64,000 nucleotides of DNA, from assembly GCF_003627075.1 (NCBI RefSeq), contig NZ_CP032630.1, forward strand, positions 2,294,001-2,358,000. The letters run 5' to 3'. The position numbers and the translations under genes were made by a program. The notes below the pieces were generated by a model. The model searched no databases and was not told the DNA's origin. It worked only from the letters and a program-made list of their open reading frames with translations. The DNA comes from Protaetiibacter intestinalis. GTDB lineage: Bacteria > Actinomycetota > Actinomycetes > Actinomycetales > Microbacteriaceae. Positions 51,433 to 59,982 of the stretch are shown here, piece by piece. The first letter of the stretch is position 1. Every line of letters begins with the position of its first letter.

Positions 51433-52073
51433 CAGGCCTCCGCCGCGAGCGAGTCGAGGAAGCCGCGCAGCTCGGCGACGCCCGTGAAGACGTGACCGGT
51501 GGCCCCGAGTGCGGTGGCGCCCTCGACGTTGACGGCCTTGTTGTCGATGAACACGAGCTGCGCGGGCTCGATGCCCAGCTCGGAGGTCACGTGCCGGTAG
51601 ATCTCGGCGTCCGGTTTCAGCATCCCGAGCTCCGCGCTCACGAAGATGCGCTCGAAGAGGGTGGCGAAGGGGGCGTTCCGGAAGGCGTCGCCGAAGTCGA
51701 AGCCCGCGTTCGAGAGCAGCGCGATGCGCGTGCCGCCGTCGTGCAGCTCCTGCAGCACGCGCACGGTTCCGGGCTCGACGCTGATCCAGCTGCGGAAGTC
51801 GATCGCCCAGAGCCGCTGCACCGTGGGCAGATCCCAGCTGACGCCGAGCTCGTCGGCCACCGCCCTCCAGTACTCCACGACGCGCAGCTCGCCCTTGTCG
51901 AGTGCGTCGCGGTGGCGCCAGTAGACGGGCCAGAACGCCTCGGCCGTCTGCGAGGCGGTGCCGAGCAGGGCGAGACGGTCGTGCTCGCTCTGCGACATCG
52001 AGATCACCTCGCCGTAGTCGAAGACGACCACCCGGTCGGGGATGCGGATGGGACCATGACCTCCGGAGTTCAC
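51432..52073 (-). CDS. HAD-superfamily hydrolase-like protein
   Basis: This 213-residue HAD subfamily IA protein has motif I VVFDYGEV, motif II ALLSNAGF, and motif III/IV KPDAEIY then VFIDNKAVNVEGA. The second Asp of motif I (DxD) is replaced by Gly, a change also seen in members that are not simple phosphatases; activity is therefore uncertain. The ATG at 52073 is divergent from nnrD with 22 bases between starts. Confidence 0.82.
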   Translation of the reverse strand: MNSGGHGPIRIPDRVVVFDYGEVISMSQSEHDRLALLGTASQTAEAFWPVYWRHRDALDKGELRVVEYWRAVADELGVSWDLPTVQRLWAIDFRSWISVEPGTVRVLQELHDGGTRIALLSNAGFDFGDAFRNAPFATLFERIFVSAELGMLKPDAEIYRHVTSELGIEPAQLVFIDNKAVNVEGATALGATGHVFTGVAELRGFLDSLAAEA

Positions 52074-52083
52074 CTCGCCAAAC

Positions 52084-52089
52084 TATCGT
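52084..52089 (+). promoter_or_regulatory. -10 box of nnrD, leaderless
   Basis: TATCGT lies 6 bases before the ATG at 52096. Confidence 0.45.
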
Positions 52090-52095
52090 GGCCGC

Positions 52096-52911
52096 ATGGA
52101 CGCATCGTTCGGCCCCGAGCAGGCGGCCCGGTGGATCGCCGTGCCGGGCCCGGCGGACGACAAGTACTCGCGCGGCGTGGTCGGCTTCGTGACGGGCTCG
52201 GCACGCTACCCGGGCGCCGCCGTGCTGGGGGTCGAGGCGGCGTTGCGCACCGGCGTCGGCATGGCGCGCTACCTCGGCGCGGGTCGCCCGACGCGGCTCG
52301 TGTTGCAGCGCCGGCCCGAGGCGGTCACGGCGGAGGGGCGCGTGCAGGCGTGGGTCGTGGGCTCTGGCCAGGATCCCGACGACGTCGACGAGCTCACCGC
52401 GGCGCTGCGTGAGCGGGCACTCGCCGACCCCGTGCCGACGGTGCTCGACGCCGGCGCACTGTCGTTCGCGGGCCGCGCGACCGGCACCCGCGTGCTCACC
52501 CCGCACGCCGGCGAGCTCGCCCGCCTGCTCGGTCGCGACCGCGCCGAGGTCGAGGCGGATGCCGCCGGCGCCGCCCTCGAGGCCGCCTCCCGCCTCTCGG
52601 CGGTCGTGCTGCTGAAGGGCCACACCACGTATGTCGCGGATGCCGACGGCGGCCTGCTGAGCGCCGCATCCGCCCCCGCCTGGACGGCGACCGCAGGCAC
52701 CGGAGACGCGCTCGCCGGCATCCTGGGCGCGCTGCTCGCGACGCACGCACTCGAGCTCGAGGCCGACCCGGGCATCGCCGCGCCCCTCGCCGCGACCGCC
52801 GCCGTGCTGCACGGCCTCGCCGCCGAGCGGGCGAGCGGCGGCGGCCCCTTCACCGTGCTCGACCTCTGCGCCGAGTTGCCCGCCACGATCCGTTCCCTCC
52901 TCGCGGGGTAG
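52096..52911 (+). CDS. nnrD: ADP-dependent NAD(P)H-hydrate dehydratase
   Basis: This 271-residue ribokinase-fold enzyme repairs hydrated NADH and NADPH. It has the YjeF C-terminal domain marks KYSRGVVGFVTGSARYPGAAVL, VLTPHAGELARLLG, LLKGHTTYV and the catalytic TAGTGDALAGILGALLA loop. The N-terminal epimerase domain (NnrE) is not fused and is not in the window. A palindromic repeat overlaps the last base of its stop codon. Confidence 0.9.
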   Translation: MDASFGPEQAARWIAVPGPADDKYSRGVVGFVTGSARYPGAAVLGVEAALRTGVGMARYLGAGRPTRLVLQRRPEAVTAEGRVQAWVVGSGQDPDDVDELTAALRERALADPVPTVLDAGALSFAGRATGTRVLTPHAGELARLLGRDRAEVEADAAGAALEAASRLSAVVLLKGHTTYVADADGGLLSAASAPAWTATAGTGDALAGILGALLATHALELEADPGIAAPLAATAAVLHGLAAERASGGGPFTVLDLCAELPATIRSLLAG

Positions 52912-52984
52912 TCAAACGCTGTAGCGGCCGGCCCCCCGCGCCGGCAACTGCTGCCGCGCGTGGAGAACCGCTACAGCGTTTGAC
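52911..52984 (+). repeat. Intergenic hairpin, TCAAACGCTG family variant (copy D)
   Basis: A 74-base element with perfect 17-base inverted ends, GTCAAACGCTGTAGCGG; both arms carry the compensating change GTAGC for GCAGC, which keeps the pairing. Inner palindrome GCGCCGGC...GCCGCGCG. Lies between convergent nnrD and the ABC ATPase gene. Confidence 0.88.
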
Positions 52985-52990
52985 CGGAAC

Positions 52991-53725
52991 TCACGGGGCG
53001 AGGCGGGCGAGGAACTCGCGGGTGCGCGGGTGTCGGGGGGACGTGAAGAGCTCGGCGGGCGGGCCCTGCTCGACGACCACGCCGCCGTCGAGGAACAGCA
53101 CGTGGTTCGCGACGTCGCGCGCGAACGCCATCTCGTGCGTCGCCATGAGGATCGTGGCGCCGTCGGAGGCGAGCTCGCGCACGAGCTCCAGCACCTCGCC
53201 CACGAGTTCGGGGTCGAGCGCCGAGGTGATCTCGTCGAGCAGCAGCACCTCGGGGTCGGTCGCGATCGCCCGCACGATGGCGGCGCGCTGCTGCTGGCCG
53301 CCCGAGAGCCGGTCGGGATGCTCCCGCGCCTTGTCGGCGAGCCCGATGCGCTCGAGCAGCGCCATCGCGCGCTCCTCGGCCTCGCCGCGGGGCACCCGGT
53401 GCACGACACGGGATGCCAGGGTCACGTTGTCGAGCACCGAGAGGTGCGGGAACAGGTTGTAGGCCTGGAACACCGCCCCGAACCGCGCCCGCACGCGGTT
53501 GCCGTCGACGCGGGGGTCGGAGATGTCCTCCTCGCCGAGGAAGATCTGGCCGTCGTCGATGGGCTCGAGCAGCCCGAGGCAGCGCAGCAGCGTCGACTTG
53601 CCGGAGCCGCTCGACCCGATGAGCGCGACCACCTCGTGCCGCGCGAGGGCCACATCCACGCCGCGCAGCACCTCGCGCTCGCCGAACGCCTTCCAGAGGC
53701 CCTCGGCCCGCAGCACCGCGCTCAC
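52991..53725 (-). CDS. Polar amino-acid ABC transporter ATP-binding protein
   Basis: This 244-residue ABC ATPase has Walker A GSSGSGKST near residue 38, a VFQAYNLFPHLSVLDNV Q-loop typical of GlnQ/HisP-type ATPases, signature LSGGQQQRAAIVRA near 140, and Walker B VLLLDEITSALDP. The GTG overlaps the permease stop by GTGA. Third gene of an operon with a binding protein and a permease. Confidence 0.9.
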   Translation of the reverse strand: MSAVLRAEGLWKAFGEREVLRGVDVALARHEVVALIGSSGSGKSTLLRCLGLLEPIDDGQIFLGEEDISDPRVDGNRVRARFGAVFQAYNLFPHLSVLDNVTLASRVVHRVPRGEAEERAMALLERIGLADKAREHPDRLSGGQQQRAAIVRAIATDPEVLLLDEITSALDPELVGEVLELVRELASDGATILMATHEMAFARDVANHVLFLDGGVVVEQGPPAELFTSPRHPRTREFLARLAP

Positions 53726-54597
53726 AGCGCCGACCCCGTCTGCTCGCGCTCGCGCAGCCGCGCCGTGTACCAGTCGGCGAGCCGGATGCTGGGGATCGCG
53801 AGCAGGATGAACAGGATGCCCGCGACGATGTACGGCGTGAAGTTGTACGTCTGCGAGGCCTCGATGTTCGCCGCGCGCACGGCGTCCACGGCCCCCAGGA
53901 TCGAGACGAGCCCCACATCCTTCTGCATCGAGATGAAGTCGTTCATGAGCGGCGGCGTCATCTTGCGCAGCGCCTGCGGCAGCACGATGCGCCGCAGCGT
54001 CTGCACGTAGCCGAGCCCGAGGGCGCGCGCCGCGAGTCGCTGCGAGGGGTGCACCGCCTCGATGCCGGCCCGGATCACCTCCGACACGTACGCCGAGTAG
54101 GTGAGCGTGATGGCGAGCACACCGAGCCAGAGGGGAGGGATGCGGGCCTGCAGGATCGTCGGCAGGCCGAAGCCGATAAGGTAGGCGACGATGATGAACG
54201 GCAGTCCGCGGAAGATGTCGGTGTAGGCGGCGACGAGCGCGCGCACCGGGAAGAACACGGGGCCGCGCAGCGTCCGCAGCGAGGCGAGCAGCAGCGCGCT
54301 GATGCCGACGGTGACGACCGAGATGCCGAGCACCTGCAGGTTGAAGAGGAAGCCGTCCCACACCCGGGGGAGGGAGCGCAGCGCGATCTCCGGATTGAAG
54401 AACGCCTGCTGCACGGCCGCCCAGCCGGGGGTGTTGACGACGGTCGCCCACACGAGCACCGCGAACACCAGGGTGGAGGCGATCGCGAGCAGCACCGAGC
54501 GCCGCTCGCGGGCGCGGCGGAAGGCGCGACGTTCGACCTCGAGCCGACTCGGCTCGTGGGGAGCCGGTCGGCTCGAGGCCGGAACGGAGGAACTCAC
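53722..54597 (-). CDS. Polar amino-acid ABC transporter permease
   Basis: This 291-residue membrane protein has about five to six transmembrane helices and the HisMQ-type EAA loop (RAGIEAVHPSQRLAARALGLGYVQTLRRIVLPQALR, quoted here only in part: AARALGLGYVQ). One permease polypeptide probably forms a homodimer. It lies 24 bases after the binding-protein gene; the first 40 residues are a basic cytoplasmic extension. Confidence 0.9.
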   Translation of the reverse strand: MSSSVPASSRPAPHEPSRLEVERRAFRRARERRSVLLAIASTLVFAVLVWATVVNTPGWAAVQQAFFNPEIALRSLPRVWDGFLFNLQVLGISVVTVGISALLLASLRTLRGPVFFPVRALVAAYTDIFRGLPFIIVAYLIGFGLPTILQARIPPLWLGVLAITLTYSAYVSEVIRAGIEAVHPSQRLAARALGLGYVQTLRRIVLPQALRKMTPPLMNDFISMQKDVGLVSILGAVDAVRAANIEASQTYNFTPYIVAGILFILLAIPSIRLADWYTARLREREQTGSAL

Positions 54598-54621
54598 GGT
54601 GACGACGCTAGCGGGCGCCGG

Positions 54622-55461
54622 CTACTGCAGCTGCGGGACGCCCTCGCTGAGCACCGACAGCCACTTGTCCTGCAGCTCGGCGAGGGTGCCGTCCTCGCGG
54701 AGCTTGTCGACGGCCGCCGTGACGGCCGGCGTCAGCGGCGAGTCCTTCGCCAGCAGCAGGCCCCACTGGTCGGGCACGCCTGCGGCGGGGAGCTCGCCGA
54801 CGAGGAAGGCGTTCTCGATGTAGAAGTTGGCGGCGACGTAGGCGGTCGGCAGGTCGAGCACGAGCGCGTCGATCTGACCCGCGTTGAGCGCCGCGACGGC
54901 GTCCTCGTTGGAGTTGTACAGCTGCGGGTCGCTGTCGGGCTCGATGGCCTTCTCGATCGTGGTCGCGCTCGTCGAGCCGGCCATCGCACCGAGCACGAGG
55001 GGCTTGAGGTCGGCGATCGACGCGACACCGTCGGCCGCGCCGCCCTTCAGCGCCACGATCGCCTGGCTCGCCTCGAAGTACGGGCTCGAGAAGTCGACCG
55101 CCTGCTTGCGCTCGTCGGTGATCGTGTACTGCTGGATGTTGAAGTCGAAGGTCTTCGGCCCGGGCGCGATGGCCGCCTCGAAGCTCGTGCGCACCCAGAC
55201 GACGTCCTCCGGGGCGAAGCCGAGCTCCGCGGCGACCGCGTACGCGACCGCCGCCTCGAAGCCCTCGCCGGATTCCGGATTGTCGTCGATCACGTAGGGC
55301 TCGTAGGCGGTCTCGCCGGTCGCGATGGTGAGCTTGCCGGGCGTGATGTAGCCCTCGTCGGCGCCGTCGGACGACGGGGCGTCGCTCGCGCAGGCGGCGA
55401 GGCTGAGGGCGATCGCGGCCGCCGAGGCCACGGCGGCCAGGCGGGTGCGGATGCGGGTCAT
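54622..55461 (-). CDS. Polar amino-acid ABC transporter substrate-binding lipoprotein
   Basis: This 279-residue SBP_bac_3 protein has a lipoprotein signal (LAAC, Cys24), a short acidic tether and the binding fold with LTIATGETAYEPYVI, GFEAAVAYAVAAELGF, FDFNIQQYTITDERKQAVDFSSPYF and WLSVLSEGVPQL. The family binds polar amino acids or opines; the ligand cannot be read from sequence. It is the first gene of the operon. Confidence 0.9.
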   Translation of the reverse strand: MTRIRTRLAAVASAAAIALSLAACASDAPSSDGADEGYITPGKLTIATGETAYEPYVIDDNPESGEGFEAAVAYAVAAELGFAPEDVVWVRTSFEAAIAPGPKTFDFNIQQYTITDERKQAVDFSSPYFEASQAIVALKGGAADGVASIADLKPLVLGAMAGSTSATTIEKAIEPDSDPQLYNSNEDAVAALNAGQIDALVLDLPTAYVAANFYIENAFLVGELPAAGVPDQWGLLLAKDSPLTPAVTAAVDKLREDGTLAELQDKWLSVLSEGVPQLQ

Positions 55462-55554
55462 GGGGGCCTCCAGATGCTGTGTCGGGACCTCCATCTTCCC
55501 GTGCCCGGTCGGCGCGCGCTGCCTCGCCGCGTCATGCGGTGTCATGCGCGCCGG

Positions 55555-55560
55555 TACGCT
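55555..55560 (+). promoter_or_regulatory. -10 box of the membrane glycosyltransferase, leaderless
   Basis: TACGCT lies 7 bases before the ATG at 55568. Confidence 0.4.
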
Positions 55561-55567
55561 GGAATCC

Positions 55568-56827
55568 ATGACGGATGCGGCGACCGGCTCCGGCATCCGG
55601 TCCCGCGTCGCGTCCGTCGCGTCGCATCCCGCGGTGCTGTGGGCGGCCTTCGTGCTCGTGCATCTCGTGCTCGGCCTCATCTGCCTCACGCATCCGAGCC
55701 TGCCGATGGGCGACGTCACGATCGTCTACGAGTACTGGATGCGGCAGGGGCTCGAGGCCGACGTCTGGGTCGGCATCGACACGGCCTGGGTCTATCCGCT
55801 GCTCGCGATCGTGCCGATGGCGGCGTCGGCCGTGTTCGGCTGGACGTTCTACGCGAGCACCTGGCTGAGCCTCGTGATGGCGGTCGACGCGGCCGCCTTC
55901 GCGGTGCTGCTGCACCGCGGTCGACCCGAGCGGGCGACGGCCCCCGTGGCGTGGTGGTGGCTCGCGTTCCTGGCGGCGGTGGGACCCGTCGCGCTCGGCC
56001 GGATCGACTCCTTCGCGACCGCCGTGGCGATCGTGGGGGTGCTCGTCATCGTCGGTCGTCCCGTGCTCGGCTCGGTGCTGCTCTCGATCGCGGCGTGGAT
56101 CAAGGTGTGGCCCGCGGCGCTCGTCGCAGGGGCGGTCATCGCGCTGCGGCAGCGGGTGACGGTGCTCACCGCCGCGGTCGCGACGAGCGCCGTGGTGCTG
56201 CTGATCGGCCTCATCCTGGGTGGCGGCACCGGGCTGCTGAGCTTCATCACGCAGCAGAGCGGCCGCGGTCTACAGATCGAGTCGCCGCTCGCGATCGTCG
56301 CGATGTGGACGGCGTGGGCGCACGGCGGCACCTCGATCTACTACGACCGGCAGATCCTGACGTTCCAGCTCCAGGGTCCGGGCACCGAGTTCGCCGCGAG
56401 CCTCTCGACGCCCCTGCTGGCCCTCGCCGTCGGCGCCGTCGCCGCGCTCGGCGTGGTCGGTGCCGTGCGACGGCGTCCGTCCGCCGTGCTGCTGCCCCCG
56501 CTGCTGCTCGCGCTGACCGCCGTGCTCATCCTGTTCAACAAGGTCGGCTCGCCGCAGTTCGCCGGCTGGCTCGCCGCGCCCGTGCTGTTCGGACTCGTCA
56601 CCGCACGGCTCGAGGGCGGGCGATCCTTCCGCGTGCCCGCGATCCTCGCGCTCGTGATCGGGGCGCTCACCCAGGTGGTGTACCCGTACCTGTACGGGAA
56701 GCTTCTGGGCCTCGACACGGTTGTCCTCATCGCGCTGACCGCGCGCAACGTGTTCTACGTCATCCTCGTCGGCTGGGCCGTGACGGCCCTCGTCGACGCC
56801 GTCAGATCGGATTCCGAGCCCTCGTGA
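55568..56827 (+). CDS. Polytopic membrane glycosyltransferase (GT87/DUF2029-like)
   Basis: This 419-residue protein has about 11 transmembrane helices. The pattern YEYWMRQGLEADVW after helix 1, the GRIDSFATA and WIKVWPAALVAG segments and a YYDRQ loop resemble polyprenol-phosphate-mannose-dependent (GT87/DUF2029) transferases of actinobacteria, which build lipoglycans outside the membrane. Acceptor and sugar are unknown. It overlaps the following MFS gene by GTGA. Confidence 0.75.
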   Translation: MTDAATGSGIRSRVASVASHPAVLWAAFVLVHLVLGLICLTHPSLPMGDVTIVYEYWMRQGLEADVWVGIDTAWVYPLLAIVPMAASAVFGWTFYASTWLSLVMAVDAAAFAVLLHRGRPERATAPVAWWWLAFLAAVGPVALGRIDSFATAVAIVGVLVIVGRPVLGSVLLSIAAWIKVWPAALVAGAVIALRQRVTVLTAAVATSAVVLLIGLILGGGTGLLSFITQQSGRGLQIESPLAIVAMWTAWAHGGTSIYYDRQILTFQLQGPGTEFAASLSTPLLALAVGAVAALGVVGAVRRRPSAVLLPPLLLALTAVLILFNKVGSPQFAGWLAAPVLFGLVTARLEGGRSFRVPAILALVIGALTQVVYPYLYGKLLGLDTVVLIALTARNVFYVILVGWAVTALVDAVRSDSEPS

Positions 56828-58032
56828 CCGCCGCGCCTCCCGTGCTCTCGCCCGCCCGCACCCGTCTCGCGCTGCTCGCGCTCGCCCTCGGCGGATTCGG
56901 GATCGGCGCGACCGAGTTCGTCGCCATGGGCCTGCTGCCGCAGATCGCGCAGGACCTGCTGCCGGGCGTCTGGGCCTCGTCCTCGGATGACGCGATCGCC
57001 CAGGCGGGCGTCATGATCGCCGCCTACGCCCTCGGCGTCGTGGTGGGCGCGCCGACCATCGCGGTGTTCGCGGCCCGGGTGCCGCGCCGCATCATCCTGC
57101 TCGCGCTGACGGTCGCGTTCACCCTCGGCACGGTCGCCTCGGCGCTCGCGCCCACCTTCGGGCTCGTCGTGCTGTTCCGTTTCGTCGCGGCGCTGCCGCA
57201 CGGCGCGTACTTCGGCATCGCCGCCCTCGTGGCGGCCTCGCTCATGGGCCCGGGCAAGCGCGGCCAGGGTGTCGCGCTCGTGCTCTCGGGTCTCACGGTC
57301 GCGAACGTCGTGGGCGTGCCGCTCATCACGGCGCTCGGGCAGTCGGCCGGCTGGCGCATCGCGTATCTCGTGGTCGCCGCGATCTTCGCGGCGTCCGTGG
57401 TCGCCATCCGCCTCACCGTGCCGACGCAGCCGGGCGACCCGGATGCGACGCCGCGTCGCGAGCTCGGCGCCTTCGCGCGCCCCGCGGTGTGGTTCGCGCT
57501 GCTCACCGGTTCGGTGGGCTTCGCGGGCTTCTTCGCGGTCTACAGCTACGTCGCCCCGCTCACGACCGAGGTCACGGGGCTGCCCGAGTCGGCCGTGCCG
57601 TGGGCGCTCGTCACGCTGGGCGTGGGCATGACGCTCGGCAACCTGCTGGGGGGTTGGGCGGCGGATCGCGGGGTGCTGCGGGCGTTGTTCCTGTGCTTCG
57701 GCGTGTTCGCGGTCGTGCTGCTCGGCCTCGCGCTGACGGCGGCGCAGCCGCTCGGCCTGTTCGGCTTCCTGTTCGGGGTCGGTGGCGCGGCGGCGGCGCT
57801 CTCGCCGGCCATCCAGACCCGTCTCATGGACGTCGCGGGCGACAGCCAGACCCTCGCGGCGGCCGTCAACCACTCCGCGCTCAACATCGGCAACGCGCTC
57901 GGCGCGTTCCTCGGCGGCGCCGTGATCGCGGCCGGCTGGGGCTACCTCGCGCCCACCTGGCTCGGCCTCGTGCTCTGCGCCCCGGGCATCCTGCTCGCCC
58001 TCGCGGGCGCCTGGGTCACCTCGCGCAGGTAG
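56824..58032 (+). CDS. MFS exporter, DHA1 (AraJ/NepI-like)
   Basis: This 402-residue transporter has 12 predicted helices. The opening GIGATEFVAMGLLPQIA is typical of the arabinose/purine efflux (AraJ, NepI, YdhP) group of proton-driven exporters; later landmarks are RFVAALPHGAYFGIAALVAA and AAAVNHSALNIGNALGAFLGG. Substrate unknown. It is translationally coupled to the glycosyltransferase and convergent with the response-regulator gene, 4 bases apart. Confidence 0.87.
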   Translation: MTAAPPVLSPARTRLALLALALGGFGIGATEFVAMGLLPQIAQDLLPGVWASSSDDAIAQAGVMIAAYALGVVVGAPTIAVFAARVPRRIILLALTVAFTLGTVASALAPTFGLVVLFRFVAALPHGAYFGIAALVAASLMGPGKRGQGVALVLSGLTVANVVGVPLITALGQSAGWRIAYLVVAAIFAASVVAIRLTVPTQPGDPDATPRRELGAFARPAVWFALLTGSVGFAGFFAVYSYVAPLTTEVTGLPESAVPWALVTLGVGMTLGNLLGGWAADRGVLRALFLCFGVFAVVLLGLALTAAQPLGLFGFLFGVGGAAAALSPAIQTRLMDVAGDSQTLAAAVNHSALNIGNALGAFLGGAVIAAGWGYLAPTWLGLVLCAPGILLALAGAWVTSRR

Positions 58033-58036
58033 CGGA

Positions 58037-58699
58037 TCAGAAGGAGCCGGTGGGGGCGTCCTGGATGAGGATGCCGTCCTGGATGGCGCGACGGCGCAGG
58101 GCCACCTTGGTGCCCACGTCGATGCCCGCCACACGGTACTTCTCGCGGATGCGCTTGAGGTAGCTCTTGGCGGTCTCCTCCGAGATGCCGAGCTGGTAGG
58201 CGACCGACTTGACGGGCTCGCCGCCGCCGTAGAGCGCCATGACACGGCGCTCCTGCGCCGAGAGCTTGGGGGCGCCGCCGATGTCGGAGGCGTTGATCGC
58301 GAGGTCGAGCTCGGCCGAGACGAAGCTCTCGCCCTGCGCTGCCGCGCGGATCGCCTCCACGATCATCTCGGCATCCTCGCTCTTCACGAGATACCCGAGT
58401 GCGCCGGCCGCGAGCGCCTCGCGCACGACGTTCGGCTCCGAGTAGGTGCTCATGAGCACGACGCGCACGCCCGTCGACTTGAGGGCCGAGATCTTCACGG
58501 CGACCGGGATGTTGTCCTTGAGGTCGAGGTCCAGCAGCACGACGTCGACGGGGAACGAGGGGTGCGTGAGCAGCTCGGGCCAGGTCGCGAGCTCGGCGAC
58601 GACGTCGATCTCGTCGGTGGCGTTCCGGATCCAGTTCGCGAGTCCGCTCAGGATCATGCGGTGGTCGTCGACGACGGCGAGTCGGATGGGGGCTGCCAT
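58037..58699 (-). CDS. NarL/LuxR-family response regulator
   Basis: This 220-residue regulator has a receiver domain (Asp11, Asp12 and phospho-acceptor Asp57 in LLDLDL) and a C-terminal LuxR helix-turn-helix (about residues 150-210, LSAQERRVMALYGGGEPVKSVAYQLGISEETAK). It is the third gene of a run with a histidine kinase and a kinase-like membrane protein on the same strand. Target genes unknown. Confidence 0.9.
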   Translation of the reverse strand: MAAPIRLAVVDDHRMILSGLANWIRNATDEIDVVAELATWPELLTHPSFPVDVVLLDLDLKDNIPVAVKISALKSTGVRVVLMSTYSEPNVVREALAAGALGYLVKSEDAEMIVEAIRAAAQGESFVSAELDLAINASDIGGAPKLSAQERRVMALYGGGEPVKSVAYQLGISEETAKSYLKRIREKYRVAGIDVGTKVALRRRAIQDGILIQDAPTGSF

Positions 58700-58725
58700 C
58701 TGCGCGTCTCCTTCTGTGGTGGGGG

Positions 58726-59982
58726 TCAGACGTCGGCCGGGTTGTCGACGATCGTCTCGATGTCGACCCGCAGGCTGCCGTCCTCCGTGGAGTCAGAGTA
58801 GCGGCCCACCCGTCCCAGTGCCGCCCAGATCGCGGGATCGACACGATTGCGGCTGATGCCGGTGCTCGTGATCCGGATCGGGATGACGATCTTGCGGTCG
58901 GTGCGGGCCTCGGGGCTCGGGGCGAGCGGCCCCACCTGCACCGTCACGGTGCGGTGCGGGCTCGACTTCTTGCGGGTGTCGCTCACGAGCAGCCACGCGG
59001 TGGACAGCAGGCCGTCGCGCTGGGTCGGGTCGAGCAGGCCCGCGAGCGAGGACTTGTCGACGAGGGTCACCGACTTGCCGAGCATCTCCGACTCGCTCAC
59101 CGCGTGGTAGAGCCACGTCTCGCGGCGGCCCTCGATGAGGTGCAGTCGCAATTCGGTCGCGAGGGATGCCGCGAGCGAGGCCGTCTTGGGCGTGAGCGGC
59201 AGGGCGGTCTTCTTGGTGGCGATCGAGTCGAGCAGTCGTTCGGCGGCGAGGTCGAGGCGGGCGAGCTCCTCGGAGGCGAGCATGCCCACCGCGAAGCGCG
59301 GCGCCGACACGTTCGACTGCACGAGCACGCGGTCGAGCTCGAGCTGCACCATCTGCCGGTAGCCGTGCACGACCACGACACCGATGATCGCGGGGAGCAC
59401 GGCGAAGGCGATCGTCGCGAGGGCGGGCGCGAAGTGGTCGGAGTCGAACGGGGTGCCCGGGGGCGTGTTGAAGAAGATCAGCGCGACGAGCGTCGCCCCG
59501 AGCACGCCCGCGGCGACGAGCACCTCGGTGGCGCCGCGGTGGGTGACGACGAGCAGCAGGGTGGTGCCCGCCGCCGTCGCGGCGGTCAGCGTGCGTCCGA
59601 GGTCATGCAGCTCCCACACGGCGACGACGTCGAGCGCGACCGCCGCCGCGAGACCGCACAGCACGAGCAGGAAGGCCCAGGTCGGCATCCGGTCGCCGCC
59701 GAGCCGCGTGCCGATGATGGTGCCGGCGATCACGACGAGCAGCACGCCCCAGGCGGATGCCGCCGCCGCGGGCGCCGGGTACAGGCTCCACAGGCCGATG
59801 AACACGATGATCCCGTAGAGCGACCGCAGGACCACGAGGATGTCGGCGCCGAGGGCGAGGAAGGAGCTGCCGAGGCCCGGGCGGGCGCCGGCGCGCCCGA
59901 TCCGGCGGGCCGTCTTCGACACGGCGCGGGCCGCGTTGCCGACGACGATGCCGAGGGTGTTCTCCTCGGGGATGCCGGTCAT
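58726..59982 (-). CDS. Membrane protein with degenerate histidine-kinase-like C-terminus
   Basis: This 418-residue protein has about six transmembrane helices (residues 45-215) followed by a cytoplasmic part that looks like an eroded kinase: a helical pair (ELARLDLAAERLLDSIATKK... LAASLATELRLHLIEG) without a phospho-acceptor His at the expected place, then a region ending in GLLSTAWLLVSDTRKK without recognisable N, G1 or G2 boxes. Between kinase and response regulator, it may be a non-catalytic partner of the real kinase. ATGA overlap with the upstream kinase. Confidence 0.65.
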   Translation of the reverse strand: MTGIPEENTLGIVVGNAARAVSKTARRIGRAGARPGLGSSFLALGADILVVLRSLYGIIVFIGLWSLYPAPAAAASAWGVLLVVIAGTIIGTRLGGDRMPTWAFLLVLCGLAAAVALDVVAVWELHDLGRTLTAATAAGTTLLLVVTHRGATEVLVAAGVLGATLVALIFFNTPPGTPFDSDHFAPALATIAFAVLPAIIGVVVVHGYRQMVQLELDRVLVQSNVSAPRFAVGMLASEELARLDLAAERLLDSIATKKTALPLTPKTASLAASLATELRLHLIEGRRETWLYHAVSESEMLGKSVTLVDKSSLAGLLDPTQRDGLLSTAWLLVSDTRKKSSPHRTVTVQVGPLAPSPEARTDRKIVIPIRITSTGISRNRVDPAIWAALGRVGRYSDSTEDGSLRVDIETIVDNPADV